DNA from: Membranipora membranacea
Taxonomy: Eukaryota; Bryozoa; Gymnolaemata; Cheilostomatida; Membraniporidae
DNA length: 64,000 bases
Assembly: GCA_914767715.1 (NCBI GenBank)
Contig: OU612068.1
Span: 19,778,001-19,842,000 of the forward strand
Direction: 5' to 3'
A program made the translations under genes and the position numbers. Position 1 is the first letter of the stretch; each line of letters starts with the position of its first letter. Of this stretch, positions 35,946 through 48,136 are shown piece after piece. The notes under the pieces are model-generated. The model saw only the letters and a list, made by a program, of their open reading frames with translations. It did not search any database and was not told where the DNA came from.

Positions 35946-37409
35946 ATGGTATTGGTAGGTATTAAAGTGAGACATTATAAGCGCGGAGTCAATGATAATA
36001 CTTTCACCCCTGGCTTCAAAAGTGTGAGGAGAGGTAGTCTTCGAAATTTGACTTCACATAATAAAACTTTTTTTGTCATGGATATAGCGCTGATTTGTGG
36101 CTCACTATTTTTATTGGGTCCCTATCATGCTTTGTTAGAAAGGGGAGAATCTTAATTCGAGTTACGTCATATAAACACATTAGCCAATTTGTCAGCAGTC
36201 TTCTTTCACCGTCTATGTATCAATAGCAACAAGTGATAGCATACTGAATACACATATTGTCGATGATGAACCACAGCTTTAACCAGATCATTTGTTTCAG
36301 AATTTCGCACTCAGAGTTAGCAAAAACTGCATCGAAGAGTTTGAGAAGATGAAAATGCAGAAAGCCTACAGATATATTATCTTCAAGCTCAGTGATGACA
36401 TGAGAGAAATTCAAGTGGAAGAATGTGGTTCAAGAGGTATGTGTTGTGGTAGAAAAAGTAGTTATTACCTTTTATAATCTGAAATATTTTCATGTTTGTT
36501 CAAGCGTTTTGCCTGCCCAAACCAAGGTCATCAATTTTTCACCTGTCAATTCTATATCCATATTTAGATTCCACATATGAAGACATGAGGGCTAAACTTT
36601 TGGGAAAGGCAGAATGTCGTTATGCCGCCTGTGACTTGCAATTCGATGACGCTAGCGGAAAACCAAAGTCGAAAATAGTCTTCATCCCCTGGTAAGTGCA
36701 TCGTGAACCATTAGTCAAAAGGGCTGGTTGAAATTTTGTTCCACCATGATCAATAAGGGGAAATTATTTGGTTGTTTTATGCGCTTGAGTCATCTGAGAT
36801 GATCCTCATTTCTTGCAACATATTTACCAATATTAAATAAATATCAAATTGCTATAATCTGAGACTTGTTCAATTCCTTCAAACAAAAGTCAATATAGGA
36901 CAAGAACATATATTAAAGTTCTTTTCTTGATTATAGGTCTCCAGAGAGTGCGTCACTGCGACCCAAGATGATCTACACCAGCACACGAACATCATTCAAA
37001 AGGGCTCTAAAGCTGAACTTTGAGGTACCAGCAACTGATGCTGATGAACTGACAATTGAAAATGCCATAGAAAAGTGAGTCGTTTTATATCACCCATTTG
37101 ATATTGATGTTTTTCACACGATAAAACATTGACGAGATACACCTGTTTGGATCACGATGGACAACATGGTATTTCCAGACTGACAGAGCTTTCAGTCTGT
37201 GTATAATATTTACTTGTTACAGGTAGCCTTGGGGGTAAAACAAACAAAACAAAAAATTAGCCGCGTGACAAGGCTAGGTTACAACTGTTTACCTGTGCTG
37301 TAGTTAGGCATTATACCCATTTAATTTAGCATAAAATACCTGCAGTGGACCTCAATCATTCACTCAGTTTTATTCTAATTGCAGAGCCAGGAGTATATTG
37401 AGAGCTTGA
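35946..37409 (+). CDS. CFL: ADF/cofilin A1 (type 1, lacks Ser3)
   Basis: Actin-depolymerising factor/cofilin family; in the cytoplasm it binds and severs actin filaments. Exons are 35946-35954, 36301-36436, 36568-36691, 36937-37074 and 37385-37409, giving 143 residues, the normal family size. Exon 1 holds only the first codons; GTAGGT is the better donor, and an alternative leaves Met alone. Family signatures: AYRYIIFKLSDD, AECRYAACDLQFDD, KIVFIPW, then RPKMIYTSTRTSFKRAL, the actin-binding long helix. The sequence after exon 1 is NFALRVS, where regulated cofilins have a Ser at position 3 (compare NSGIKV in A2), so the LIM-kinase phosphorylation site is missing. The gene is duplicated as B1 at 48.4 kb. 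The identity is certain; the exact N-terminus is not. Confidence 0.92.
37260..37276 (+). repeat. Single arm of a 17-bp repeat shared with 54642-54686
   Basis: GCCGCGTGACAAGGCTA in intron 4 of cofilin A1 is identical to the right arm of the hairpin at 54670-54686. It is probably a fragment of the same repeat family. Confidence 0.6.
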
Positions 37410-38057
37410 ACAAGATGACATAATCATGATTCAGTAACAAGAGGACTCACCCTACCACATTTACTGCCCCATCTACTAACGCATGATCTCATCACAACCT
37501 CCAGATGTACTCCACACATTATCATATGATTATAGCTCAACGAAGCTGCCAAATAGATGCATCTGCCCGTGCCAGTCTTTTTGCAAAACTCTTAGTTGTC
37601 TCTGTATGTCTAGAGATAGATTCAACAGAATTATGAAGTAGACAATCTCTTAGCTCAATATAAGACAGAGAATTCTGCTATCTTCCCTCCATATATCTAC
37701 TTGATACTTTTTTAGCGTGTCTTTTCTATGTGATGATAAACAGAACCATTTCGTACTCAGTCTCATATTTTTTTGTATTACAGCGCAAACCCTTTTTTTC
37801 CAAGGTCTTGCAAAAATTTATCAAAAAATACTATTTTTCTCATATATTGCATTTTTGAGTTGAAGAATTGATACCTTAAATAAAAACACATACATAAATT
37901 GCCATCGTTTGTTCCTGATCAGATATGTTCCCCTAATCCATGAACATTAAATCAGTGTGTACAAGTCTCTTGATTGTGTAGAGATAATATGTATGTATGC
38001 ATGTATATATTTGTATCAATTCTCATGATAAAATCAATGTTTCTCTTGTGCTCTGTG

Positions 38058-38066
38058 AATAAAAAT
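38058..38066 (+). terminator. Candidate polyadenylation signal of cofilin A1
   Basis: GTGAATAAAAATAAAG contains overlapping AATAAA-type hexamers, just before the minus-strand LINE. An alternative AATAAA lies near 37877, and the block B counterpart is near 50106. Confidence 0.4.
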
Positions 38067-38099
38067 AAAGTTTTAAAAATTATAATAAAACATTGACTA

Positions 38100-40110
38100 G
38101 AGTTATAATAAATGAATCAAGCTATTCGATTGAGCAGTTTTACACATAATGAGCGAAAACAGTATTTACGGCAGTTTACACGGTAGGCTGGCACTCTGTA
38201 TCTACCAGATGGGAGTTGTTCTAGCGTTATGACAGTGTCTTTGCCCGAAGCGAACATTCTCAGGCATTTAGTTTTGAAGAACTTATCGAATATATCGTCT
38301 ATGGTTGTAACTTCAAGCCTGCCTTTGCTTAGTCTACGTGCTGTGTTGATGAGGTGATTGTACTGGTTCTTAATATCAGATGAGAGGTGTCCGTATATAA
38401 TACATAGATGATATTGTAGGACACTTTCGAGAAATGAGGTGTATGCCAGCTTAATGGTAGTTGTCTTGACATTCATAAAGGCTAGCTGCTTCATGATGAA
38501 TAGTCGTTTGTTAGCTTTGCTGATGATGTTTTTGGTGTTCGTATTGAAGTTAAGCTTATGATTGAGTGTGGTGCCAAGATATTTGTATTCATCTACTCGT
38601 TCGATGGCGGAGTTGTCGTTTATGATGGGTGGAGGGTCAGGATCATCGCGTAGATTACAGAAAACAAGCTCTTTGGTTTTCTTTGTGTTGATGAGCAGAC
38701 TGTTTCTTGTGCACCAGGATCTGATATTATTGATTTCAACTTGCAGTGATGATGGTGATTTTGGCGAGATGAATTCTAATATCACAGTGTCATCGGCGTA
38801 TTTTATGATGGTGTGATCATCGCTTACTGCCATGTCGTCTACGTAAAGTGAGAAGAGGATGGGACTGAGGACACATCCCTGAGGGCATCCAGTTGATGTT
38901 ATGATGCTGTTAGATAGAGTATGACCTACTTTCACTCGCTGTGTACGTGATGACAGAAAGTTATATGACCAGGATACGATGTTGGGGTTTACTTTATGAG
39001 ATGACATCTTTTGGACTAGGGTGTTATTGTTGATTGTATTAAAAGCACTGCTAAAGTCAATGAAAATCGAGCGTACATAATTCTTTGCAGAGCTATCGAG
39101 ATGATTAGTGATTTTGTCAAGTAACAACAATAGTGCATCGTCTGTACTGCTGTTACGTTTATAGACAAACTGGTTACTATCGGCAATGTGAGCACTGATG
39201 TGGGGCGCTACAAGTTTCTCAAAACACTTAGCGAGGATTGGTGTCAGGGCGATGGGCCTAAAGTCTTTAGGTTCTGCTGCGCCTTTTAGTTTAGGTTAAG
39301 GCACTATATTGGCAGCTTTCCAAATATCGGGCACAGTGGCACTTTGTACCGAGATATTGAACAAAGTACACATAGGAGAAGCTATACAATCTGCTAGTGT
39401 TCTTATCATCCGTGCCGATATTCCATCAGGGCCACTACTTTTACCAACGCTTACGTTCCTGAACACATTGTACACATCACTGATAGTAAAAAATTCAACA
39501 TTAGGATCTACAGAAGGCAGATCAGGTATTGTCACAGAATCAGTCTCATATCTAGCAAAAATAGTATTCAAGGTATTGACGTTCACAGAGCACTCAGCAC
39601 GATTATCATTCAATTTAAGCAGAGATTTCAAATTAGCCCAAGCGGTCTTACTATCTGTTTGGAACTTCACGTCTACTTGATTGGCTAACGTTCGCTTGGC
39701 ATACCTAATCTCATGCTGGATGGAAGACTGCAGCTGTTTACGTAGGGGGTCATCATCTTTGCTTTGAGAGCTGATTGCCGATCTGCTAGTAGTTTTCGTA
39801 TGGTGTTATTCATCCATGGCTTGTCAAGATGTTGCTTTACTGTGATGGTTGGGATGTTAAGTTCCACACAGTATTGGAGGTTGTCAGTGATAAATTCAGC
39901 TTGTTGGTTCACAGAGGGGTTTTCGAAGAACACTGACCAGTCGGTGTCGTCTAGACAGCTTTGTAGTTGTAAGATGATCTCTGCATTCCATACCTGCTTG
40001 TTTATCAGTTTAGGTTTAGTCTTCAAGTCAGTCAGTCGATGATCACTGGGAAGTAGTAGTACAGAGTGGTGATCACTGGAGCCCAACTGTGACATCTGAA
40101 ATGCCCTAAA
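38100..40110 (-). mobile_element. Degenerate non-LTR retrotransposon (CR1/L2/Rex1-like), 5'-truncated
   Basis: The minus strand encodes, from 40095 downward: the end of an APE-type endonuclease (LGSSDHHSVLLLP), a linker (KPWMNNTIRKLLADRQ), the start of the reverse transcriptase (SVGKSSGPDGIS, 39670-39296), then the RT core in 39130-38117. The core contains FIDFSSAFNTI (palm Asp), GCPQGCVLSPILFSLY and the catalytic YADDT. The C-terminal LGTTLNHKLNF and RVNCRKYCFRSL are typical of the clade. The frame breaks near 39685 and 39295, and most of the endonuclease is missing, so it cannot be active. It lies between cofilin A1 and A2 and has no counterpart in block B. Confidence 0.9.
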
Positions 40111-40955
40111 GCTGTAAGACTATTGCCTATCATCTGCCCTGACCCTCCCTGCCCTGACTAAGACAAAAACATGTGTGTAAGGAGTTGTCTTAGAAACATC
40201 AAAGTGTACACAACTCTTAACTACATAACAGGTACCATTCTTAGAACTGGAATACTGATGATGATTAGATATAACTATAAATAACTAAGGCTACAATACA
40301 TCACCGAACATCATAACACAGTACTCTTATAAGATTACTCCAGGAAAATCAGTAGTTGATTTACTAAAAATACTCTTGTGTAGGTTTCACAACTAGGTAT
40401 GCATTGTTACCTGCAGAGCACTTTGATGCAGCAACAAATTCACCTAAAACAAACCACAGGGAGATTATCCTTACTCTTTACTTCGTTAGCAACACAAAGA
40501 AGCATATGATGTAAAGACACATACATATTTAATATAATGTCATAGTAATACACTTGAGAACCGGCAGTACGAAACATGACCCAAATTTTGACTTCAGTTT
40601 AGTAAACATAATCTGTAATCATGAAAAAAACCAAAGTACGGGAAATATGGGTGATATTGTGATCATGATGGTAAGATTAATAAATAACTGAGGGCTATGT
40701 ACATTCTTACACTAAGGACAACTCCAAATAATGACAAAGACACCCATGGGTTAATCTATTATAGGGTTAGTTATCGCGAACAGAGTTTTGGCATAAAACT
40801 AGTGTATTTGATCTATTGAGAAAAGCCATAACAGGATACTCTAATCATCGGATTTTTAGCTTACTTTCTCCCACTGTCATTTCATTCTGGCCTCCTTTGA
40901 CAGTAATTTGAAAACCTCCTCCAGCTTTTTATAGTGGATCATTGATGGTGCTAAG

Positions 40956-41356
40956 CAGTGGCGTATATTATCAATCACGGCCCACTGGCTGAATAGCTCA
41001 GTGTGTAGAGTGTCTGCCTAATAATCACTGTTAAACAGATTGTTGTGGGTTCTAATCCCATCAAGGTCAGATTTTTTTCAAATGGGTGCTTTATAACTGG
41101 AGCATTTTTACCGTAATCTTCTACTGCTATTGAGTTGTTTTCTGAAAGTACCCAACAGCTCAGTGAGCTATTGAAATACCTCTCTGCTTGCACTATTTTG
41201 CTACCGATATGCAAAAATTTCCGTTTAATTTTCCGCTTAAGCGCCCCTCCCACACCCTCCCCGCCACGCCTACGGCGTGTGGATCGGGCTGCGCCCGATC
41301 ATTATGCTCATCTCTAAAAAGTCAGTGAGTGAAATTTTCTAGAATATACGCCCCTG
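40956..41356. mobile_element. 401-bp hAT-type MITE carrying a tRNA-like insert
   Basis: Terminal inverted repeats CAGTGGCGTATATT and CAGGGGCGTATATT are flanked by a perfect 8-bp duplication, GTGCTAAG (40948-40955 and 41357-41364). The CAGNGGCG ends and 8-bp duplication are diagnostic of hAT elements. No transposase is encoded. Inside, 40983-41071 is tRNA-like, and 41262-41301 has two GC-rich hairpins (CACGCC/GGCGTG and GATCGGGC/GCCCGATC). Confidence 0.9.
40983..41071 (+). repeat. tRNA-like sequence inside the hAT MITE
   Basis: TAGCTCAGTGTGTAGAG matches a tRNA D-arm with an A box. GTGGGTTCTAATCCCAT is a T-arm with a B box, and a run of T follows. The middle arm does not give a confident anticodon. 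It is probably a SINE head or captured tRNA within the MITE. Confidence 0.55.
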
Positions 41357-42238
41357 GTGCTAAGCCTATCAGAATTACATTTGGGTTCACTTAATCAACA
41401 GCTGAATTGGGATAATAAATCAGCTGGCATGAGGGAAAGATAGAAATGTAAAGATATGAAGATGGTTAACCAGTAAATTCTCTCAAGAGGTTACAGACAG
41501 AGACAGTGTTTTTATTGGGGATATGGTTGCATTTTTAATATGGTTGCTTCTTCTCTTTGAGGTCAGTAGTCAGTTCCCATAACCTCTACCAGATGCTACT
41601 TGAATGATAGGGGATGACTGGTGAATTATAAGGGGGGTGTACTGATGAAACAAGGAGTAAATTACCTTGGATGAAATATGAGGGGGTATGCCAGTGGGTT
41701 ATAAGGGCAGGAGGCATGTGAGAGTCATCAGAAGTGTTCACCTAACTATCAAACCCATATCGATTAAAGAAAAGTAAAAGGTAAACAAAGCAATGGGTAA
41801 CATGATAATCCAATACCCAAAAATCTCGAACAATTCCTTTACAATTATGAGGGGTTTGATTCGGGATCACAACCATTCAGATTTAGCTCGAGTTACACAG
41901 GTTTCAGGGTTCAACTCAAATAACTCAGGGGATTTTGGAATGTGTGCTAGAAACTTAGATTTTGCTTCATATTTATATAAGACGGGGAATTCCTCTCGGT
42001 GTGGTCTAGCTGTATGGTTATAACGAAACATTTTTCTGCTGTAACATATGAAATACAACAACCCGTGATTCCTTATCGATGATCTGCTAACAACTCTAAA
42101 TAACAGTATCATTCACCTTCGATGCCCTTAGTTGCTCTCTTGGCATCGGCGACAGGACTCGTTGGGGAGGCTCACAGAACCCCTATACCCTCAGCTATTT
42201 ATACACAAGGTGTTTCAAGCCTTTGAATTGCCACTACG

Positions 42239-42568
42239 CATGGGCGTCAGAAGGATTTACCAAGGGGTGCTCCTTTTAGCTGTGGAGTAGTTGGTGGCAT
42301 GTGTAAGCGGGGAGGGTGCGGGAGGGAAATGTTTTGAAATTCGAGACCCAAAAAGAGACATTCTGGTACATACCAGCCAACTTTTATGGATGAGCAACAC
42401 CAAGCATGCTACCAAAAATATTTAACAGCAACAGCCTCTTGCCCAGGCCCTGATTGAAAGTTCTAGCGATAAAGGAAAACATTGAGTTCCAATTGTTAAA
42501 CAAAAAAAATTTAAACCTCCCAAGGGGTGCTCACTTGAGCACCCTGAGCACCCCTTCTGACGCCCATG
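42239..42568. mobile_element. 330-bp hAT-type MITE with an empty site in block B
   Basis: Terminal inverted repeats CATGGGCGTCAGAAGG (16 bp, perfect) are flanked by a perfect 8-bp duplication CCACTACG (42231-42238 and 42569-42576). Block B has a single CCACTACG at 51704-51711 in the same context (upstream CCTCAGCT.TTTAT.CACAAGG, downstream TTGCAAAACTCAGGATTC), which is the uninserted site. Subterminal sequence repeats as CAAGGGGTGCTC at both ends. No coding sequence. Confidence 0.95.
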
Positions 42569-42757
42569 CCACTACGTGGCACGGTATTGCAAAACTCAGG
42601 ATTCCAAGGTTGAGAGCCCTGGTTTGATTTCAGGCTGATTATTGATGACTAACATTGTTCACATCACCAAATGGCTTCCCTGCTTACTTAAGCAACCAAC
42701 TCACATACACAAAATTTCTAATGATGATGAAACACAGCAAGAAAATATTTAAGATTA

Positions 42758-42982
42758 CTTTATATGGCAAGCAATAACCACTGGTACGCTACACACGCTA
42801 ACCATGATCCAATCTGGGGAATCCCATACATATAACTGACAATGGAAAGCCTCATGGGAAAACCCACCTGAACTTCCAAGCAGTTCCTAATATGTTACTG
42901 ATTTCCTTATATGGAAAGAGAAACAACATCAGCAACAACAGGGGATATACCATCGAGCAATTTTAGATTTTTACTATAAATA
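42758..42982 (+). promoter_or_regulatory. Cofilin A2 promoter: CArG box and TATA box
   Basis: CCTTATATGG at 42905-42914 is an exact SRF consensus. CTTTATATGG at 42758-42767 differs by one base. TATAAATA at 42975-42982 lies 61 bases downstream of the CArG box, the same spacing as in B2, and about 180 bases before the start codon. Confidence 0.75.
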
Positions 42983-43159
42983 CAGCAGACTGTAACACTC
43001 TACAATCAGAACTCAACAGACAATCAACACAGCACCAAACCAGTAATAAGCAGAAGCTTCTCAACGCAACTATAAGCTATAGGAGCAGATTGTTTTATAG
43101 AACAGTTCTACTCTACATCACCTCGTATTCACATATAATTCAGCACTGCCAATTCAAAG

Positions 43160-44579
43160 ATGGTAAGTAGAACCAGTGGTAATTATTTTTTTCATCTCAT
43201 TTCATGACTGTCCTTTGATTGCTGTAGCTTGGTCAATATGTCGAAAATATAACCACCATTACAAATAATTACAAAATAAACTAAACCTTAGGTTTAGTTC
43301 ATTGGTAGAACATATAACTATTTAATTTCATCTTTTTTTCCGAATGGACTACTGGTCTTCAAACTTACATATAAAAACTCTAATTTAATGGAAACTAAAA
43401 ATGATAACAGGGTAATTGATACTTATCGGGTAATATTACAAATGAGCTTGTATTTATCATTGATTTGTTACTAGGAGTAGTTTAAATCTTATTTTTATCT
43501 AATTTTAGAATTCTGGAATAAAAGTAAACATTGACTGTGCGCAGGAGTTTGAAAAGATGAAGATGCAGAAAGCCTACAGATATATAATCTTCAAGATAAG
43601 AGATGACTTCAAGGAAATAGAAGTGGAGGAATGTGCACCTAGAGGTGGGTAGGAGAATTTTTACTGTTGTTTTTTTTATGCTCAGAAATTTCATTTCAAA
43701 TTTAAATTTATTTCAAATCATTCACATCTTCTTCTCCTTGGAGTATCATGTCGTTTGCTCTGCCCTTCAAAACCCGCCATTACTAAGTCTGGTAGATGTT
43801 TAGCAGTGATTTGCCTCGCATTTTGTAGATGCCACATACGATGATTTGAGGTCCACGCTGGTTGAGCAGTCAGAATGTAGATATGCAGCTTTTCAACTGA
43901 ATTTTGAGACTGCTAGTGGACATCCTAGATCAAAACTTGTGTTCATTTCATGGTGAGTAATAACATAACATACTTGTTAGCAAATCAAAATTGCATGTAA
44001 CTTCTGTTGAGGGTATAACTTCTGCTGACGCAACTAGATGCAACTCTTTTTTACAATCAATAAACAGCCGTACTGACATTATCTGTATCTTTAAAAGGTT
44101 TGTTGGCGTAGCTATCATTTTGATTTTGTATTTGAATGTTGATAGATTTGTGATAACTTTACGTTTGATTGTTTTTCTGCAGGACACCAGGCAGTGCTAA
44201 AATGAAGCCTAAGATGATTTACACCTGTAGTCGAGCATCCCTAAAAAAAGCTCTTCAACTGGATATAGATCTGCCAGCCACGGATGCTGAAGGACTAGAC
44301 ATTGCAAACGCAATCGAAAGGTAGGTCCATCCATCATGTGCGCATACAGTTGAATACTAGCTTGCTGGAGTGATCTGGAGTGATTACATGTTTTTGTAAC
44401 CTTTTGTTTGATAACTGTATTGCATAAAATTAGTTGAATAGAATGAAAATGATGGTTGAACAGAATTAAATTGATATTGATTTCAATCATATTGAAGCGA
44501 AAAATCGATAGCTGAGCTTATAACACTGAATATTTATATATATTATATTTGTAGGGCCAGAAAAGGAATGAGGGAGTAG
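43160..44579 (+). CDS. CFL: ADF/cofilin A2 (type 2, keeps Ser3)
   Basis: Exons are 43160-43162 (ATG only), 43509-43644, 43829-43952, 44183-44320 and 44555-44579, giving 141 residues. An intron directly after the start codon is a known feature of animal cofilin genes. The protein starts M-N-S-G-I-K-V, so Ser3, the LIM-kinase/slingshot switch, is present. Other signatures are AYRYIIFKIRDDF, SECRYAAFQLNFE, KLVFISW, and KPKMIYTCSRASLKKAL for the actin-binding helix. It ends ARKGMRE, unlike the SILRA end of type 1. Its close copy is B2 at 52.2 kb; compared with A1 it has diverged much more, so the type 1/type 2 split predates the block duplication. Confidence 0.94.
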
Positions 44580-44916
44580 TAGAAGAGACAAGACCTGATC
44601 AACAAATCAAACTCAAATCATCAAAATTCTCAGGGTGACCTAATTTACAATACTAATACTAATCTCCATTTCCTGACTCAGCTTCCAACACAGAGAGAAC
44701 TAACAGTTAGCACTGCTATATGAGACTAGTCAGTCTACAACTATCCATGCCGTTACCAATCCCTTTTGATGCAGCTTTATTGCCAACAACGATTTGTCTA
44801 AAAGAATTTTTATTTTGTATGTTATGTTCTGATGTATAATTATCATGTCACAATTAAACTTGAACCATCCACCTGCCTCAGTTCTCTGAGGTCAATGGCT
44901 TGAGAAATGAGGTCAC

Positions 44917-44922
44917 AATAAA
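44917..44922 (+). terminator. Polyadenylation signal of cofilin A2
   Basis: AATAAA about 340 bases after the stop codon. The aligned position in B2 (53829-53834) also reads AATAAA. Confidence 0.55.
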
Positions 44923-45452
44923 ACAAGGTGTTCTATCTTTTAGTAAATTGATGTATGGTTATTAAATGTTTATAGTCTGATTTTTTACCTTTCATGTGCC
45001 AAACTACATACTCATGCTCATCTTCATTCAAAGATTATATTTTGCAAGTAAAGTATATAACAGAAAGAGAAGTTGATTGGTTTTCTGACCTGGTTATGGG
45101 ATAGTGTTGTGACTAAATTTGATGTAGCGAACATGTAGAAATATTTTGTTCTCTACTAGCAGACTGATGTTCTCTATGAGCGAATTCATGTAAATTTTGT
45201 CAGAAAGCAGACAAAGTTCACATTTACACCTTGCTTATCAATTCAAATGGTCTAGTTCTTCTTCTCAGAATCTTAGTGACATCCTGATGGGCAGACTGAG
45301 GATCATGTTAAGGTACTTCGATAGCATGCTCTCCTGCATGAGCATCCAGTTCGGTGAAGAAGCCATATACAATCTGAAATTTGGGTTGATTAAATGATTA
45401 ATTTTCAAGTTCCTGATCATGAAATACTTGTGACTGAACCGTGAGGCTGCAT

Positions 45453-46166
45453 TTACAGCGCAATTAATATTAATAATAGTAATAATAATAATATGTTCAG
45501 GTTCCGAGGGAGAAGGGATGACCTGTATCTAGATGCTAGATATTTATTATTGAATTTTGACCTGTTGAATTGTCTCACATTATTAGGCAGTAGTGTTTGT
45601 GATGGTAGAGGAGCTGGGACATTGCCAGTCGGAGTCAGGACTTTCAGTCTCTCAACAACCAGATCATCATCAGACTCATCACCATCAATGATTATGGCAA
45701 AGTCTTCTACTTTTGTCACTGTACCAGTATGTTCTGGCTTACCATCACCTTCCTGGGAGATAGCTGGTTTTTCAGGCTTCCTGGCTTCAGGTATATGAGG
45801 GGCAGGCTTTCTCTTGACTCTCCAAACTTGCCTCGTTTCTGGGTCTTGCATCCAGTCGGAGTTTGGAGGAGGTGGCACATCAATAACAAGATAGGAAGGC
45901 CTCGGATGAGATAGTTCATCTGTGAAAAGTAAGTATACAATACTCCTAAGAAAAGGAACAGAAGAGCAAGAAGTTTCTAGTTTTCGCTTCTCAAAATATA
46001 TTACTTACAGCAAGAATTATTACATAAGTCTACTAGTTATAAAATAAGCTGCGACAAATGCAAAAAGAAGATGTGAATATCACTTACCAATTGGCCGGTC
46101 ATTCCCTCTGTGATTTCTGGAAAGGTTACAAACAGAAGGAGCTACTCGACTATTCTCGTTGCCCAT
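45453..46166 (-). CDS. Small Pro/Arg-rich protein with a predicted N-myristoylation signal
   Basis: Two exons, 46166-46088 and 45919-45453, join at phase 1 with GTAAGT and TTTCACAG borders, giving 181 residues. The start MGNENSRV fits the N-myristoyltransferase consensus (Gly2, Ser6), which would tether the protein to membranes. The middle has VPPPPNSDWMQDPETRQVWR, a Lys/Pro-rich stretch, and an acidic segment (IIIDGDESDDD). The C-terminus NILLLLLLLILIAL comes from translating an (AAT)n-like microsatellite at 45464-45491, so its end may be recent or length-variable. I do not recognise the family. It lies on the opposite strand between the two cofilin blocks, and no second copy follows block B. 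Confidence 0.6.
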
Positions 46167-48136
46167 TGGTACAAGATAACTCTAAATCAAGGAGTTCACT
46201 CCTTGTTTAAATTAACAAATTGATATCAGATTAGGAATTTTCAATTCAGGTTTTGTCATGATGACAATTGTAAACAAAAAAGGAGGCGTTATGTGCTAAT
46301 GACTTGCTGACAAAAATATCAGAATGTCATCACTTAACGTAATGGTTTTGAATTGTGTTAAAAAATGGCATACAGTGCTGATGTCACAACACCAATTAGA
46401 AGCGCAGTGCACAAAATTGTCAAACACAATGGGAAGAAGACATAACGCCAAGTTACAGCATTAATATAATAGATAGAAAGAAAAGTCTGGGATCTTGTGA
46501 GCAGCAAACATGATTTTTGACTTCCGTTTTAACAATCAATCCATTCTACATTAATGATAAATTGATATCAAAGAGAGTCTCAGTATATTCAACCTGGATT
46601 AGTGCAGAAGTTTCCCTTTGCAGCATTTCTGATCTGAGGATTGCAGAGTGGTAATAGCAAGATATGCATCTATATTTATGCTTACATTTCATAATTTAAA
46701 TACATGATATCTTGAAATATTTTTGGTTTGGAAGTAAAAATACATTAATATGTTTTGTGGGTAATAATATCAAGTTGTTACAGAAAAGAATGCTTCACAA
46801 ACAATTTGATGTCTCAGCGAGAGATCTCCAGCTGATTTACGATACCTGATAATACTACAGGGAAATCTCATTTCTGCTGACAGGCAGCTTGTATGATAAG
46901 TCACTTTTGGTCCAAAATATATCAGGAGTTGCCCTCTTAATGTCAAGGGAAGGGTAACTCTGCTCTCAAGGCTGAACACTATCAGTCAAAAGTCTTGGAA
47001 ATTTGAAACTACCATTCTAGAAGAAAACGATCTGATTAAAGAATTATCCTCCGCAGGTTTCTTTGATCTACAGCAGCTGTGCGCATTCGGAGGATTTTTT
47101 GCCAGTGTGAACTAATTGTGACCTTGTGTCTGTAAAATTTATAACACATTAATTTCATATCTCCGGCAGTAGCAAAGCATGACCAGGCTGGATAGCCTTA
47201 TTTAGGTTCATTACGTTGTTTGGATTTTTGCCATTGGTGGCCTTTCGGCCTCACACTTTGTGCTAAGCTACTTAAACAATAGTATATTCAGATTATTCTA
47301 AAGCCATTCCACGTATAGATCTCACATCATCACATCATGAAGACAGACTCAGAATACTTGCTGCTCGATGACAGGCGTTGATTCTTTTGCACATGATACA
47401 TAAGCCCTCCTACATTTTTGATTACTCAATTTTGAGGTTGTCTTCGTAAGTTAGGCAATGAAAAGTGCTGGCCTTCAAGTTGAGCCTGCACAAAACAAGG
47501 CTTTCTTCAAAAAAGTTTACTATCAATGTACTACAGACTAGTTCAGTACTGAGAGTAAAGTATTGACTCGTATGTATGCTAATGGCTAATTGTAATAAAA
47601 ACAACTTCTTACATGAAGATGTCGGAAACTCAATTTAAGAAATTATTTTTTAGGCCCTCAGTAACCAGACTGAAGTAACACGCCGACTACTGCCAATGGG
47701 ATATTTTGGTTCCAGCAATCCAAATGGGATTCAAACATCATCTTTAGTTATAATGTATCACATCATGAGTCATGGACCATGACACAGACACTCAGTATAG
47801 TATTAATAAATTCAATAAATTTCTGAAGGTGATGAAATCAATCTATTTAGTTAGACATTTCTCCCTGGTCGCAACATTTTACCTTATTTAGCAATCTAGC
47901 TCAGTCTGATAAACTGTGCTCAGTCTTGATCGAAGCACCAAAGCTCACAAGATAATCTTGATGTAATATTTTAAAAACTTCTAATTAAGCATGTCAAGAC
48001 AGGCTTCGTACCAACTATCAACTATGTTTTGTCATTCTAATGTAAATGCGTAAAAGCTTTATGACTAAGGAATCCCCGACAGTGATAGAAGGGTAATCCC
48101 AATCAATAATCTTGATAGCGTTTTGTTGATCAAGTT

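Larger units (their letters stand above)
33700..45165. repeat. Tandem duplication block A (two cofilin genes)
   Basis: Block A aligns to block B (46620-54090), with shared exons, introns, promoters and much intergenic sequence. Matching landmarks include GAGTGGT(T/A)ATAGCA at the left edge, the CArG-containing promoters, and CTAAGACAAAAACAT-like sequence downstream of the first gene. Block A is about 3.4 kb longer between its two genes, explained mostly by a LINE (38.1-40.1 kb) and two MITEs. The edges are approximate. Confidence 0.85.

Noticed and set aside
45493-45798. 101-codon plus-strand open frame
   Set aside because: It is the antisense shadow of exon 2 of the minus-strand MGNENSR gene, which has proper splice borders.
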